A DNA stretch of 64,000 nucleotides from Cellulosilyticum ruminicola JCM 14822 (GCF_001311925.1 NZ_BBCG01000001.1:106589-170588); one strand, 5' to 3'; numbered from the stretch's first letter, positions 1 through 10,030 are shown. Numbers and translations are program-made. Notes: generated from the sequence alone by a model not told the origin.

Positions 1-898
1 AACATTAGAAGAAGTTGAAATAATTGTTACGGCAGTAGTAGGTATGATTGGGCTTTTACCTACAATTCGTGCAATAGAAGCTAAAAAAACAATTGCACTT
101 GCAAATAAAGAGACACTTGTAACAGCAGGAGAACTTGTAATGAAGCTTGCAAAAGAAAATGGTGTGGCAATTTTACCAGTTGATAGTGAACATTCAGCAG
201 TATTTCAATGTTTAAGAGGTAATAAACATAAAGCAGTTGAGCAAGTTGTTTTAACAGCTTCAGGTGGACCTTTTAGAGAATATACAAAAGAGCAGTTAGA
301 AAATGTAACAGTGCAGCAAGCACTTAATCATCCGAATTGGAAGATGGGAAGTAAAATAACAATTGATTCAGCGACTTTAATGAATAAAGGACTAGAGGTT
401 ATTGAAGCAAAACATCTATTTAATGTGGCGCCTGAACAAATTGATGTTGTTGTTCATAAAGAAAGCATTGTGCATTCTATGGTTGAGTATGTAGACGGGT
501 CAACAATTGCACAACTCGGTATGCCTGATATGAGACATCCTATTGGCTATGCACTTTATTATCCAGAACGTACACATTTAGACTGCATTGCAAAATTAAA
601 GCTTGCAGAAATTAAAAATCTATCTTTTGAATATCCTAGAAAAGATGTCTTCCCTTGTTTACAATATGCTTATGATGCACTTAAAGTAGGTGGAACAATG
701 CCTGCTGTTTTAAATGCAGCTAATGAAGTTGTTGTAGAAGCATTCCTAAATGGAAAAATTAGTTTTATGCAAATACCACAAATTATACATAACGTGATGG
801 AGGAACACATATGTATAAGTAGTCCAACTTTAGAGCAGATTTTAGAGAGCGATGCTTGGGCAAGGAAATGTAGTGGAGAGAAGGTAGGTAAATGCTAG
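1..898 (+). CDS. dxr: 1-deoxy-D-xylulose 5-phosphate reductoisomerase, 3' part
   Basis: The reading frame is open from base 2, so the N-terminal NADPH-binding part lies before the window. The enzyme makes 2-C-methyl-D-erythritol 4-phosphate in the cytoplasmic MEP isoprenoid pathway. Visible family signatures are ANKETLV, PVDSEHSA followed by FQ (metal and substrate binding), TASGGPF, NHPNWKMG and the SATLMNKGLEVIEA segment, then the C-terminal helical domain with NAANEV. It ends by overlapping the rseP start by 7 nt, so the two are translationally coupled. ispG, another MEP-pathway enzyme, follows rseP, a classic Firmicute arrangement. Confidence 0.97.
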   Translation, partial: TLEEVEIIVTAVVGMIGLLPTIRAIEAKKTIALANKETLVTAGELVMKLAKENGVAILPVDSEHSAVFQCLRGNKHKAVEQVVLTASGGPFREYTKEQLENVTVQQALNHPNWKMGSKITIDSATLMNKGLEVIEAKHLFNVAPEQIDVVVHKESIVHSMVEYVDGSTIAQLGMPDMRHPIGYALYYPERTHLDCIAKLKLAEIKNLSFEYPRKDVFPCLQYAYDALKVGGTMPAVLNAANEVVVEAFLNGKISFMQIPQIIHNVMEEHICISSPTLEQILESDAWARKCSGEKVGKC

Positions 899-1941
899 AT
901 AAAGTCATATTTGTATTGATGCTTATCTTAATATTTGCATGTGTTGTAATTATTCATGAGTGGGGTCATTTCATTATGGCAAAGAAAAATGGTGTATTAG
1001 TACATGAGTTTGCTATGGGAATGGGGCCTAAAGTATGGTCTGTTCAAAAAGGTGAGACACTATATTCTATTCGTCTGCTTCCTATAGGCGGGTTTTGTAG
1101 TATGGAAGAAGAAGTAGGATCAAGTGACAATCCAAAGGCAATGAGTTCCAAAAAGCCATGGCAGAAGTTTTTAATTGTAGTAGCCGGTGCTGTGATGAAC
1201 TTTATTTTAGCTTGGATTTTAATGAGTATTGTAGTGGGATATATAGGATGTAATACAAATGAAATTGCAACATTACAAGAAAATATGCCAGCAGTAGAGG
1301 CTGGACTTCAAGTAGGAGATAAAATTACAGCTATTAATGGGGAAAAGGTTAAGAAGCTTGCAGATTTATCTAACGCATTAAGTAAAGAAGAAGCAACGTA
1401 TAATCTAGTAATTAAGCATGTAGATGGTAAAGAAGAAGCTATTGCACTTAACACTAAAAAACAAGAAGATGGTGTAGCACGTTTTGGATTTACAGTTACA
1501 CAGAATCATTTTAATATTTTATATAACCTTGAAAGTGGATTTGTCCTCATGGTTCGTACAGTAGAGATGATTTGGCGTAGTTTAATTCAACTTTTGACAG
1601 GTGAGGTAGGTATGGATCAAATGGCTGGAATTGTAGGAGTTGTTGATCAAACATCCAAGCAATGGGATCAAAGTGTTCGGATAGGTGGATTAGGATATGC
1701 AGTTATAGATTTACTTTATGTAGGTGCAATCTTATCTGCTAACTTAGGAATATTTAATTTATTGCCATTTCCAGCGTTAGATGGTGGACGTTTAGTGTTT
1801 ATTATTATTGAAATGATTCGTGGTAAAGCTGTATCTGCCGAAAAAGAAGGCGCTGTTCACTTTATAGGAATGGTGCTCTTAATGTTATTAACAGTTGTAG
1901 TTTTATATAATGATTTAATAAGGATGGGAATTGGACGATGA
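892..1941 (+). CDS. rseP: RIP metalloprotease RseP (site-2 protease)
   Basis: Predicted 349-residue membrane zinc protease that cleaves transmembrane substrates such as anti-sigma factors and signal-peptide remnants. An N-terminal membrane helix carries the HEWGH zinc motif (residues 22-26). One PDZ domain lies at roughly residues 120-200 ([16 protein letters not shown]), and the C-terminal [12 protein letters not shown] motif supplies the third zinc ligand and is flanked by membrane helices. The start overlaps dxr and the stop overlaps the ispG start, indicating one operon. Length is normal for Firmicutes with a single PDZ. Confidence 0.96.
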   Translation: MLDKVIFVLMLILIFACVVIIHEWGHFIMAKKNGVLVHEFAMGMGPKVWSVQKGETLYSIRLLPIGGFCSMEEEVGSSDNPKAMSSKKPWQKFLIVVAGAVMNFILAWILMSIVVGYIGCNTNEIATLQENMPAVEAGLQVGDKITAINGEKVKKLADLSNALSKEEATYNLVIKHVDGKEEAIALNTKKQEDGVARFGFTVTQNHFNILYNLESGFVLMVRTVEMIWRSLIQLLTGEVGMDQMAGIVGVVDQTSKQWDQSVRIGGLGYAVIDLLYVGAILSANLGIFNLLPFPALDGGRLVFIIIEMIRGKAVSAEKEGAVHFIGMVLLMLLTVVVLYNDLIRMGIGR

Positions 1942-2996
1942 GTTTTTATACAAGAGAAAATACACGTGCAGTAAAAGTTAAAGATTTAATAATAGGTGGT
2001 GGTAATCCAATCATTATTCAGTCTATGGCAAATACAAAGACTGAAGATGTAGATGCTACTGTAGCGCAGATTTTAGTATTAGAAGAAGCTGGCTGTGAAA
2101 TGGTGCGAGTTGCTGTACCAAATGAAACAGCAGCTAAAGCAATTGAAAAGATTGTACCACGTATTCATGTGCCACTTGTAGCAGATATTCATTTTGACTA
2201 TCGTTTAGCACTTATGGCAATTGAAAACGGAGTTAATAAATTACGTATTAATCCAGGGAATATTGGCAGTGAAGAAAGAGTTATTGCAGTTGTTGAAAAA
2301 GCAAAAGCTTATAATATTCCAATCCGTATTGGTGTGAACTCTGGTTCAGTAGAAAAAAGTGTCATGGAAGCTTGTGGTGGTGTGAATGCAAGAGCTATGG
2401 TAGAGAGTGCAAGAAAACATATTGAAATATTAGAAAAGCTTGATTTTAGAGATATTGTAGTTTCTTTAAAGGCTTCTAATGTACCACTTGCAATTGAAAC
2501 ATATACAACATTTGCAGAAGAGTTTGATTATCCTCTACATGTTGGGATTACAGAATCAGGAACACTTTACAAAGGAACAATTAAATCTTCAGTAGGTCTT
2601 GGTGCAATTTTATCAAGGGGTATAGGAGATACAATTCGCATTTCTTTATCAGATGATCCTGTAGAAGAAATTGCATGTGCACAAAATGTGCTTCAAGCAT
2701 TACAGCTTAGGAAATTTGGGCCAGAGATTATTTCATGTCCAACTTGTGGTCGTACAGAAGTAAATCTTATTGAACTTGCTAAAAAAGTGGAAGAAGCTAC
2801 TAAAGCACTTAAAAAAGATATTAAGATTGCTGTTATGGGATGTGTAGTAAATGGTCCTGGTGAAGCAAGAGAAGCTGATATTGGTATTGCCGGTGGACGT
2901 GGTGAAGGCTTAATCTTTAAAAAAGGTCAAATTGTAAAAAAAGTCAAAGAGGAAGAGTTATTTGATGCGTTAATGCAAGAAATTGCTGAAATTTAA
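1938..2996 (+). CDS. ispG: 4-hydroxy-3-methylbut-2-en-1-yl diphosphate synthase
   Basis: 352-residue GcpE/IspG, the penultimate MEP-pathway enzyme, a [4Fe-4S] protein reducing MEcPP to HMBPP. The TIM-barrel half begins with the family start ([18 protein letters not shown]) and contains VRVAVPN and LRINPGNIG. The C-terminal cluster domain has the SCPTCGRTE and [11 protein letters not shown] segments that provide the three cluster cysteines. It overlaps rseP by 4 nt (ATGA). polC, often next in Firmicutes, is missing; a promoter and a hairpin follow instead. Confidence 0.97.
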   Translation: MSFYTRENTRAVKVKDLIIGGGNPIIIQSMANTKTEDVDATVAQILVLEEAGCEMVRVAVPNETAAKAIEKIVPRIHVPLVADIHFDYRLALMAIENGVNKLRINPGNIGSEERVIAVVEKAKAYNIPIRIGVNSGSVEKSVMEACGGVNARAMVESARKHIEILEKLDFRDIVVSLKASNVPLAIETYTTFAEEFDYPLHVGITESGTLYKGTIKSSVGLGAILSRGIGDTIRISLSDDPVEEIACAQNVLQALQLRKFGPEIISCPTCGRTEVNLIELAKKVEEATKALKKDIKIAVMGCVVNGPGEAREADIGIAGGRGEGLIFKKGQIVKKVKEEELFDALMQEIAEI

Positions 2997-3024
2997 AAGA
3001 AGTAAGAGATATTTACTAAGAGAC

Positions 3025-3053
3025 TTGCTTTTTTTACTTATTAGTAGTATAAT
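3025..3053 (+). promoter_or_regulatory. Predicted sigma-A promoter for the rimP-nusA-infB operon
   Basis: TTGCTT (3025-3030) and a perfect TATAAT (3048-3053) are separated by exactly 17 bp. It lies in the ispG-rimP gap and would start transcription near 3060, placing the hairpin at 3080-3107 at the very 5' end of the transcript. Confidence 0.6.
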
Positions 3054-3079
3054 TCATAATTATAATCATGAACGTTTGA

Positions 3080-3107
3080 GAAAGAGTGGGTTTTTACCCA
3101 CTCTTTC
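3080..3107 (+). promoter_or_regulatory. Strong hairpin in the rimP leader
   Basis: A perfect stem GAAAGAGTGGGT/ACCCACTCTTTC closes a TTTT loop. No T-run follows (GTATTG comes next), so it is not a convincing intrinsic terminator. Being just downstream of a good promoter, it could be an mRNA-stabilising 5' stem or an autoregulatory element for the NusA operon. The role is inferred. Confidence 0.5.
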
Positions 3108-3172
3108 GTATTGTTTAGATGTATATATAATTTAGTTTAAGTCAAACTATATTGTATGAAAGGATGAAAAGC

Positions 3173-3634
3173 ATGAATAAAAAACAACTAGTAGAAACAG
3201 TAGAAGGTTACTTAGAACCAATTCTTGCTGAACTTAACTATGAACTCGTTGATGTAGAATACGTTAAAGAAGGACCAGACTATTATTTAAGAATATATAT
3301 CGATAAAGAAGGTGGCATCAATATTGAGGATTGCAGACTTACAAGTCGTGCAATTGAAGAAGTACTTGATGAAAAAGATATTATTAGAGATGCTTATATA
3401 TTAGAAGTAAGTTCGCCAGGACTTGATCGTATCTTAAAAAGAGAACGTGAGTATGAAAAATACAAAGGTCGTATGGTAGATGTTAAACTTTATGAAGCAA
3501 TCAATAAACAAAAACATCTTACAGCAGAGCTTGTAGAAAAAACAGCAGATGAACTTATCTTAGATGATGAAGGCACACGCTTAGCTATTAATCTTAAAAA
3601 TGTAGCACAGGTTAGACTTGCAATCATGTTCTAA
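3173..3634 (+). CDS. rimP: Ribosome maturation factor RimP
   Basis: 153-residue RimP, needed for 30S subunit maturation. Recognised by the N-terminal domain pattern (ELVDVEYVKEGPDYYLRIYIDKEGGI), DCRLTSRAIEEVLD, and the SSPGLDRILKRE motif leading into the SH3-like C-terminal domain. I place the start at ATG 3173 because GAAAGG lies 9 nt upstream; an in-frame TTG further upstream has no ribosome-binding site. First gene of the rimP-nusA-rnpM-infB-rbfA run. Confidence 0.95.
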   Translation: MNKKQLVETVEGYLEPILAELNYELVDVEYVKEGPDYYLRIYIDKEGGINIEDCRLTSRAIEEVLDEKDIIRDAYILEVSSPGLDRILKREREYEKYKGRMVDVKLYEAINKQKHLTAELVEKTADELILDDEGTRLAINLKNVAQVRLAIMF

Positions 3635-3701
3635 TACATGATACGTAACATGGGTAATAAACATAAGCTTGAATAAAGCACAAACTTGGAGGAGGATTAA
3701 A

Positions 3702-4892
3702 ATGAATCAGGAATTTATTATGGCAATTGAGCAAATTGCGGCGTCTAAAGGAATTAACAAGGAGAAGCTTATTGATGCAATTAAGCAATCAATCGAAGTA
3801 GCTTGCAAAAAACACTTTGGTGTAAGTACAAATGGTAAACAAAATCTTAAAATTAACATTGATGAAAAAACAGGTGATGTAAAAGTATATGCTTCTAAAA
3901 CAGTTGTAGAAGATGGTTGGGTAGACAATGAACTTTTAGAAATTGATTTAGCAGATGCTAGAGCAATTAACTCTATGGTAGAGTTAGATGATGTTATCGA
4001 TGTAGAAATTACACCTAAAAACTTCGGTCGTATTGCAGCACAAAATGCAAAACAAGTAGTTATTCAAAAAATTAAAGAAGCCGAAAGACAAATGGTTTAC
4101 GAACAATATAGCGTTAAATTAAATGATATCATTAAAGGCAAAGTTTTAAGAAAAGAAAAAAATGGTTATATTGTACAATTAGATTTCACAGAAGCATCAC
4201 TTCCAACATCAGAAGCTATGCCAAATGATAACTTCGATGCACAAATGGAAGCTAATGGTGGTATTGGTGAATATAAATCATTCTATCTTTTAGCAGTAAA
4301 AGACTTCAATAAAAATGAAGGTAAAGCTGAAGGTAAGAATAGAAATGCAGGTGCACAAGTTATTGTTTCACGTACACATCCAGAACTTGTAAAAAGACTT
4401 TTCGAGCAAGAAGTAGTAGAAATCAAAGATGGTACTGTTGTTATTAAAAGTATTGCAAGAGAAGCTGGTTCTCGTACAAAAATTGCAGTTTACTCAAATG
4501 CTCCATTAGTAGATCCAGTAGGTGCTTGTGTAGGTGAAAAAGGTAAACGTATCAATAACATCGTTCAAGAATTAAACGGTGAAAAAATTGACGTTGTACA
4601 CTGGAACGAAGATCCAAAAGAATTTATCAAGGAAGCACTTAGCCCAGCTAAAGTACTTAGTGTAGAACTTGAAGAAACAGAAAACGAAAGAAATGCAAAA
4701 GTTATCGTTCCAGAAAACATCTTAACACTTGCTATTGGTAAAGGTGGACAAAATGTAAGACTTGCTGCAAAACTTGCAGGCTGGAAAATTGACATTAAAA
4801 GTGTAAAACCTGAAGAATTAGAAGCACTTCAAAATGAAACAGCTCTTGAAGTTGCTGATGAAGTAGAAGAAGCTAAAGTTGTAGAGGAGTAA
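3702..4892 (+). CDS. nusA: Transcription termination/antitermination factor NusA
   Basis: 396-residue NusA, an RNA-polymerase-associated factor acting in pausing, termination and antitermination. Order: N-terminal RNAP-binding domain (MNQEFIMAIEQIAASKGI, residues 1-125), S1 domain (about 130-220, including IKGKVLRKEKNGYIVQL), then two KH domains with REAGSRTKIAV, DPVGACVGEKGKRI and LAIGKGGQNVRLAAKL, and a short acidic tail. The start is set by GGAGGAGG at 3688-3695, 6 nt before ATG 3702. No C-terminal acidic repeats, as expected for Firmicutes. Confidence 0.97.
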   Translation: MNQEFIMAIEQIAASKGINKEKLIDAIKQSIEVACKKHFGVSTNGKQNLKINIDEKTGDVKVYASKTVVEDGWVDNELLEIDLADARAINSMVELDDVIDVEITPKNFGRIAAQNAKQVVIQKIKEAERQMVYEQYSVKLNDIIKGKVLRKEKNGYIVQLDFTEASLPTSEAMPNDNFDAQMEANGGIGEYKSFYLLAVKDFNKNEGKAEGKNRNAGAQVIVSRTHPELVKRLFEQEVVEIKDGTVVIKSIAREAGSRTKIAVYSNAPLVDPVGACVGEKGKRINNIVQELNGEKIDVVHWNEDPKEFIKEALSPAKVLSVELEETENERNAKVIVPENILTLAIGKGGQNVRLAAKLAGWKIDIKSVKPEELEALQNETALEVADEVEEAKVVEE

Positions 4893-4898
4893 TAGCCT

Positions 4899-5174
4899 AT
4901 GAAAATAAGAAAGATTCCTTTGCGTAAATGTACAGGTTGTAACGAAATGAAAAATAAAAAAGATATGATTCGTATTGTAAGAAATCAAGAAGGAAATTTT
5001 TCACTTGACTTTCATGGAAAGAAGCCAGGTAGAGGGGCTTATATTTGTAAAGATATTGAGTGCTTAAACAAGGCTGAAAAGAATAAAGGATTAGAAAGAT
5101 CTTTTAAGATGGCAGTAGATAAATCAATTTACAGCGAATTGAGAAAAGAGTTTGAGGCTTATGATGGACAGTAG
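4899..5174 (+). CDS. rnpM: YlxR family RNA-binding protein (RNase P modulator RnpM)
   Basis: 91-residue DUF448/YlxR protein. The diagnostic start IPLRKCTGCNEMK and the GRGAYIC segment are present. Family members bind RNA, and the Bacillus protein has been linked to RNase P modulation. It sits between nusA and the L7Ae-like gene, as in most Firmicutes, and overlaps the latter by 11 nt, suggesting translational coupling. Confidence 0.93.
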   Translation: MKIRKIPLRKCTGCNEMKNKKDMIRIVRNQEGNFSLDFHGKKPGRGAYICKDIECLNKAEKNKGLERSFKMAVDKSIYSELRKEFEAYDGQ

Positions 5175-5472
5175 AATTTATCAAATGCTAAGTTTATGTC
5201 AAAAAGCTGGTAAGCTAGTGACAGGTGAATTCGCAGCAAAAGAAGCTGTGCTTAGTAAAACAGCTCATTTAGTAATTGTTGCTACAGATGCATCAAATAA
5301 CACTAAAAAGTTATTTAATAATAAAACAAGTTACCGCGGTATACCATGTGTGACATGGGGCACTAAAGAAGCAATTGGTGACAGAGTAGGTAAGAACCCA
5401 CGCGCAGTTATTGCGATAGTAAATGAAAACTTTGCCAAGAAAATTGAGGAGTTAATTGGCTTAAGTAAGTAA
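5164..5472 (+). CDS. L7Ae-family ribosomal/K-turn-binding protein (YlxQ)
   Basis: About 102 residues of the L7Ae/L30e fold: [33 protein letters not shown] and the C-terminal [15 protein letters not shown] stretch are typical of YlxQ, a putative K-turn RNA-binding protein. GAGG at 5154-5157 is 6 nt from ATG 5164, which I chose; ATG 5161 in the same frame is an alternative only 3 nt from it. The gene overlaps rnpM and precedes infB by 20 nt. Confidence 0.9.
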   Translation: MDSRIYQMLSLCQKAGKLVTGEFAAKEAVLSKTAHLVIVATDASNNTKKLFNNKTSYRGIPCVTWGTKEAIGDRVGKNPRAVIAIVNENFAKKIEELIGLSK

Positions 5473-5492
5473 TCACATTTGGAGGTGGAGGT

Positions 5493-7535
5493 ATGTCTAA
5501 AGTAAGAGTGTATGAAGTTGCCCAGAAACTTAATATTACCAGTAAAGAAATTATGGATATGTTAGCTAAGTATGGCTTTGAAGTACATAGTCATATGAGT
5601 ACTTTAGAGGATGAAGAAGCAAATCTAGTTATGAATTACTATAAAGAAGTTACTAAAGAGACTAATACAGAAATTGCGGCAGTGACAACAAAGCCAACCC
5701 AAAAAAAATTACAAAAAAAACAAGGTAAAGAGAGCGATATGATAGAAAATAAGAATAATCAACCAGAAACAAATGAAGATGAAATTAAAATAATCCAAAT
5801 CCCAGCTAGTCTTACACTTAAAGAATTAGCTGATAAGTTAGACGTAACAGCAACAGAACTTATTAAAAGATTAATGAAAAGAGGCAAACTTGCCACAATG
5901 AATCAAGAAATCGACTTTGATACAGCAACAGAACTTGCTGAAGAATTTGATGTACTTACAGAAGTTGAAGAAGAAAAAGACTTAATGGAAGAAATCTTTG
6001 GGGAAATCATAGATGAAGAAAAAGATTTAGAAAAACGCCCACCAGTAGTAGTTGTAATGGGACACGTTGACCATGGTAAAACATCATTACTTGATGCAAT
6101 TCGTTCAACACACGTTACAGCTAAAGAAGCAGGTGGTATTACACAACATATTGGTGCTTCACAAATTAGCATAAAAGGTGAAAAAATTACTTTCTTAGAT
6201 ACACCAGGACACGAAGCTTTCACAGCAATGCGTTTAAGAGGGGCTCAAGTTACAGATATTGCAATTCTTGTAGTTGCTGCTGATGACGGTGTTATGCCAC
6301 AAACAATCGAAGCGATTAACCACGCACGTGCAGCTAATGTACAAATCATTGTTGCAATGAACAAAATTGATAAACCAGGTGCAAATCCAGACCGCGTAAA
6401 ACAAGAACTTGCAGACCAAGGACTTCTTGTAGAAGATTGGGGTGGAGATATCATCTGTGTACCAGTATCAGCGCTTAAAGGTGAAGGTATTGATACACTT
6501 CTTGAAATGGTACTTCTTGTTGCTGAAATGGGTGATCTTAAAGCTAATCCAAGACGTAAAGCAAGAGGAACAATTATTGAAGCACAACTTGACAAAGGTC
6601 GTGGTCCAGTAGCTACAGTACTTGTACAATCTGGTACACTTCAAGTTGGTGATCCAATCGTTGCAGGTAGCGCATATGGTCGTGTACGTGCGATGATTGA
6701 TGATAAAGGTAGAAATGTTAAAAAAGCACTTCCAAGTACACCAGTAGAAATCCTTGGTCTTTCAGAAGTACCAACAGGTGGAGAATTATTTTATGTAGCT
6801 AAAAATGATAAACAAGCTCGTCAAGTTGCAGAACAAATTCGTGCACAAGGTAGAGTACAAATGATTGGTCAAACACCAAACAAAGTATCTCTTGATGATT
6901 TATTCTCTCAAATCCAAGAAGGTAAAATGAAAGAACTTAACATCATTATTAAAGCTGACGTTCAAGGTTCAGTAGAAGCTGTAAAACAAAGCTTAGAAAA
7001 ATTAAGTAATGAAGAAGTACGTATCCGTACAATTCACGGTGGTGTTGGTACAATTACAGAATCTGACGTACAATTAGCTTCAGCGTCAGGGGCTATCATT
7101 ATTGGTTTCAACGTAAGACCAGAATCTGCTGTTAAAGCTATTGCTGATCGTGAAGAAGTAGACGTACGTTTATACCGTGTAATTTACAATGCGATTGAAG
7201 ATATTAAATTAGCGATGAAAGGTATGCTTGATCCTGAATATGTTGAAAAAGTAGTAGGTCATGCAGAAATTCGTCAAACATTTAAAGTATCAGGACTTGG
7301 TACTGTTGGTGGTGCTTACGTATTAGATGGTAAAATTGTAAGAAATGCTGGCGTACGTATCGTGCGTGATGGTATTGTAGTATACGAAGGAAACCTTACT
7401 TCACTTAAACGTTTCAAAGATGATGCAAAAGAAGTAAATACAGGATATGAATGTGGTGTTATGTTCGAGAAATACAACGACATCAAAGAAGGCGATAATG
7501 TAGAAGCATTCATCATGGAAGAGGTTCCAAGATAG
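5493..7535 (+). CDS. infB: Translation initiation factor IF-2
   Basis: 680-residue GTPase that places initiator tRNA on the 30S subunit. Two IF2-N modules ([22 protein letters not shown] near residue 3 and [22 protein letters not shown] near 105) flank a short lysine/glutamine-rich linker. The G domain has [24 protein letters not shown] and [10 protein letters not shown], followed by the beta-barrel domains and C-terminal fMet-tRNA-binding domain ([17 protein letters not shown]). The ribosome-binding site GGAGGTGGAGGT precedes ATG 5493. The linker is short compared with enterobacterial IF-2 but normal for Clostridia. Confidence 0.98.
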   Translation: MSKVRVYEVAQKLNITSKEIMDMLAKYGFEVHSHMSTLEDEEANLVMNYYKEVTKETNTEIAAVTTKPTQKKLQKKQGKESDMIENKNNQPETNEDEIKIIQIPASLTLKELADKLDVTATELIKRLMKRGKLATMNQEIDFDTATELAEEFDVLTEVEEEKDLMEEIFGEIIDEEKDLEKRPPVVVVMGHVDHGKTSLLDAIRSTHVTAKEAGGITQHIGASQISIKGEKITFLDTPGHEAFTAMRLRGAQVTDIAILVVAADDGVMPQTIEAINHARAANVQIIVAMNKIDKPGANPDRVKQELADQGLLVEDWGGDIICVPVSALKGEGIDTLLEMVLLVAEMGDLKANPRRKARGTIIEAQLDKGRGPVATVLVQSGTLQVGDPIVAGSAYGRVRAMIDDKGRNVKKALPSTPVEILGLSEVPTGGELFYVAKNDKQARQVAEQIRAQGRVQMIGQTPNKVSLDDLFSQIQEGKMKELNIIIKADVQGSVEAVKQSLEKLSNEEVRIRTIHGGVGTITESDVQLASASGAIIIGFNVRPESAVKAIADREEVDVRLYRVIYNAIEDIKLAMKGMLDPEYVEKVVGHAEIRQTFKVSGLGTVGGAYVLDGKIVRNAGVRIVRDGIVVYEGNLTSLKRFKDDAKEVNTGYECGVMFEKYNDIKEGDNVEAFIMEEVPR

Positions 7536-7580
7536 TTTTAAACTACAAATGATGTAGCTTAAAAATGAGGAGTGATAAAA

Positions 7581-7928
7581 ATGGCAAGTCAAAGATTAAC
7601 TAGAATTAACGAAGAAATCAGAAGAGAGATTGCAGAGATTATACGTACTGAAATTAAGGATCCAGCTGTACAGGATACAATGATTAGTGTTGTAGCAGTT
7701 GATACAACAAATGACTTAAAAACTGCTAAAGTTTATATCAGTGTACTTCAAGATAATAAAAAACAAGATGTAATGGCAGCTTTAACAAAAGCTCAAGGTT
7801 ATATCCGTAGAGAAGTAGCACGCCGTATTAATCTTAGAAATACACCTGAATTTTTATTTAGATTAGATGAATCTATTGAACGTGGTATGCAAATGTCTAA
7901 AATGATTTCAGATGTTATGAATAAATAA
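7581..7928 (+). CDS. rbfA: 30S ribosome-binding factor RbfA
   Basis: 115-residue cold-shock/16S rRNA maturation factor with a type-II KH fold. Family pattern: RINEEIRREIAEIIRTEIKDP, the AKVYISVL strand, and RRINLRNTPEFLFRLDESIERG. ATG 7581 is preceded by GAGGAG at 8 nt; an in-frame GTG at 7572 overlaps that site and is rejected. It ends the nusA operon ahead of a strong terminator. The nrnA phosphoesterase gene often found next is missing. Confidence 0.95.
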   Translation: MASQRLTRINEEIRREIAEIIRTEIKDPAVQDTMISVVAVDTTNDLKTAKVYISVLQDNKKQDVMAALTKAQGYIRREVARRINLRNTPEFLFRLDESIERGMQMSKMISDVMNK

Positions 7929-7938
7929 ATGAAATTAA

Positions 7939-7970
7939 GGGGCTGCTTTTAGCAGCCTTTTAATTTTGAA
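7939..7970 (+). terminator. Rho-independent terminator after rbfA
   Basis: GGCTGCT/AGCAGCC stem with a TTT loop, extended by A-T pairs, followed by TTTTAATTTT. It separates the nusA-rbfA operon from truB. Confidence 0.85.
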
Positions 7971-7993
7971 GTTATTTTTAGAAAGGATAACGT

Positions 7994-8890
7994 ATGTTAA
8001 ATGGAATTATTAATGTATATAAAGAATGCGGCTATACTTCTCATGATGTAGTTGCTAAAGTAAGAGGGATTTTAAGAGAACGTCGTGTAGGGCATACAGG
8101 CACATTAGATCCAGAAGCAGAAGGCGTATTACCACTTTGTATTGGACCTGCAACAAAAGTAGTACCTTATTTAACAGATGCTGATAAATGTTATGAAGCA
8201 GAAGTGATTTTAGGTGTAACAACAACAACAGAAGATGCAACAGGGGAGATTTTAGAAACACGTCCTGTGAATGTAACAAAAGAACAAGTTGAAGAAGTAG
8301 TAAAAAGTTTTATTGGTACTTATGAACAAATACCACCAATGTACTCAGCCATTAAAGTAAATGGTGTAAGATTATACGAACTAGCTCGAAAAGGAATTGT
8401 AGTTGAACGACCAAAACGTCAAGTTACAATTTATAATTGTGAAATCGTAGAAACACTTCATAAAAATCGCTTTAAAATACGTGTGCATTGTTCAAAAGGA
8501 ACTTATATTCGTACACTCTGTACTGATATTGGTGAAAAATTAGGCTGTGGGGCACATATGGGAACTTTACTTCGTACAAAAGTAGGTCATTATGAATTGG
8601 AAGACAGCTTAAAATTATCAGAATTAGAAGCTGTAAAAGAGCAAATCACAGAGCATATTGAAGGACTAGAAGAAATCTTTAAGAATTTGCCAAAGTGTAC
8701 AATTAAAGCGTCTTTAGAAAAATTACTTTATAATGGTAATGCTTTAAAATTACATGCTGTAGAGAAATTTGATGAAAGTTATAAAAAAGATTTTATACGC
8801 ATTTATGATACAAAAGGAAGTTTTATTGCACTTTATAAATGGGATGAAGCAAAGAAGTGTTTACAAGTGGAAAGAATGTTTCTTTCTTAA
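7994..8890 (+). CDS. truB: tRNA pseudouridine(55) synthase TruB
   Basis: 298-residue enzyme making pseudouridine 55 in the T-loop of tRNAs. Begins with the family N-terminus NGIINVYKECGYTSHDVVAKVR; the catalytic aspartate is in GHTGTLDPEAEGVLP, and YEQIPPMYSAIKVNG and KGTYIRTLCTDIG are also present. The C-terminal extension (about 220-298) is longer than the Bacillus type and weakly conserved. AGAAAGGA precedes the ATG. Followed by a perfect 16-bp terminator stem. Confidence 0.96.
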   Translation: MLNGIINVYKECGYTSHDVVAKVRGILRERRVGHTGTLDPEAEGVLPLCIGPATKVVPYLTDADKCYEAEVILGVTTTTEDATGEILETRPVNVTKEQVEEVVKSFIGTYEQIPPMYSAIKVNGVRLYELARKGIVVERPKRQVTIYNCEIVETLHKNRFKIRVHCSKGTYIRTLCTDIGEKLGCGAHMGTLLRTKVGHYELEDSLKLSELEAVKEQITEHIEGLEEIFKNLPKCTIKASLEKLLYNGNALKLHAVEKFDESYKKDFIRIYDTKGSFIALYKWDEAKKCLQVERMFLS

Positions 8891-8902
8891 TTAATTTAAG
8901 AA

Positions 8903-8950
8903 TATAAATGGGTAGGTTTATAAATAAGAACCTACCCATTTATATAAAGT
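8903..8950 (+). terminator. Hairpin terminator after truB
   Basis: Perfect 16-bp inverted repeat (8903-8918 with 8929-8944, core ATGGGTAGGTT/AACCTACCCAT) around a 10-nt AT loop. The flanks are AT-rich and the site may act in both directions. Confidence 0.8.
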
Positions 8951-9020
8951 ATAACAATATAGTTGTAAAGAATTTTGAAAAGTTATATGGAGAAATAACC
9001 TTTTAATAAATAAAAAAACA

Positions 9021-9029
9021 TGCTATATT
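9021..9029 (+). promoter_or_regulatory. Candidate extended -10 promoter for ribF
   Basis: TGCTATATT fits an extended -10 (TGN + TATATT). A poor TTTTAA sits at the -35 distance. It lies about 40 nt before ribF and after the truB terminator. Confidence 0.4.
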
Positions 9030-9067
9030 AGAAAAAACAGTATGAAAATAGTTTGAGAGGTATGAGG

Positions 9068-9987
9068 ATGGAATATATTTATGGCACGCGTGATGTAAAT
9101 CAAAGTGAAAATAGTGTAGTGGTTTTAGGAAATTTCGATGGTGTACATAGAGGGCATCAGAAATTATTGCAGGTTGCAATGCAGCAGGGAGAGGCAAAAA
9201 ATCTTAAAACAATTGTTTTTCTTTTTATCCTCATCCAAGTTGGGTTATTGGAAATCACCCAAAACCATTAATCACATCACGTAGGGACAAGAAACAAATT
9301 ATAAAAAGTTTAGGGATGAATACACTTATTGAATATCCTTTTACAAAGGCGTTTGCAAGTGTTTCTCCAGATGAGTTTTTTGAAGAAATTTTAGTTAAGC
9401 AATTAAAAGCTAAGGTATTAGTTGTAGGCGAAAATTACTATTTTGGTAAAAATAAAGCAGGAAATCCAGAGTATTTAAAAGTACTAGGTACAAAACATGA
9501 TATTGAGGTATTTGTAGTATCTGCTGTGAAAAATGAGAATCAAATGATTTCAAGCTCAACAATTAGAAATTTAATTGTTGAGGGCAACATAGAATTCGCT
9601 AATGAAATGTTAGGACATCCTTATACGATAGTAGGTAATGTTATGGCAGGAAAACAGCTTGGACGTACAATTGGTTTCCCAACAATTAATTTAATAGCAG
9701 ATCCAGATCGCGTATATCCACCAAATGGTGTGTATGCAACAAAAGTGACTGTATATAATGAAGAATATTTGGGAATGACTAATATAGGATATAATCCTAC
9801 AGTGAATGGCAACAAAAAAATGATTGAAACACATATATTTGATTTCAATAAGGATATCTATGGTGAAACTGTAGAAATAAGATTTTATCATGAGATAAGA
9901 GAAGAACAAAAGTTCACCAATTTAGAGGCTTTGCAACAACAAATTGTAAAAGATTCTCTTACAGTAAAAAGAATATTTAATTCATAA
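9068..9987 (+). pseudogene. ribF: Bifunctional riboflavin kinase/FAD synthetase, frameshifted
   Basis: RibF makes FMN and FAD from riboflavin. The first part (MEYIYGTRDV to about 9222) has the nucleotidyltransferase motif GNFDGVHRGHQ. A one-base deletion in the T-rich run near 9219-9230 then shifts the frame: the next frame continues FYPHPSWVIG-NHPKPLITS, then the rest of the FAD synthetase and the riboflavin kinase domain (GRTIGFPTINL, YPPNGVYAT, GYNPTV, ETHIFDFNKDIYG). With one base restored the protein would be about 306 residues, normal length. Start chosen at ATG 9068, 7 nt after GAGAGG. RibF is normally essential, so a sequencing error is at least as likely as real loss. Confidence 0.85.
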
Positions 9988-9996
9988 TAAAGGTGT

Positions 9997-10025
9997 TTGC
10001 AAAATAAGAGGAGTTATGTTATACT
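9997..10025 (+). promoter_or_regulatory. Promoter of rpsO
   Basis: TTGCAA (9997-10002), a 17-bp spacer and TATACT (10020-10025), directly after the ribF stop. It would start transcription just before the structured leader at 10041-10085. Confidence 0.7.
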
Positions 10026-10030
10026 AATCT

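Noticed and set aside
3707..3928. Antisense ORF within nusA, and similar antisense ORFs inside infB, pnp, ppdK and glyS
   Set aside because: They lie wholly opposite strongly conserved genes, lack ribosome-binding sites and encode low-complexity products.
7929..7993. Absence of nrnA between rbfA and truB as evidence for a deletion
   Set aside because: The gap is a clean terminator with no remnant; the gene may lie elsewhere, which cannot be judged from this window.
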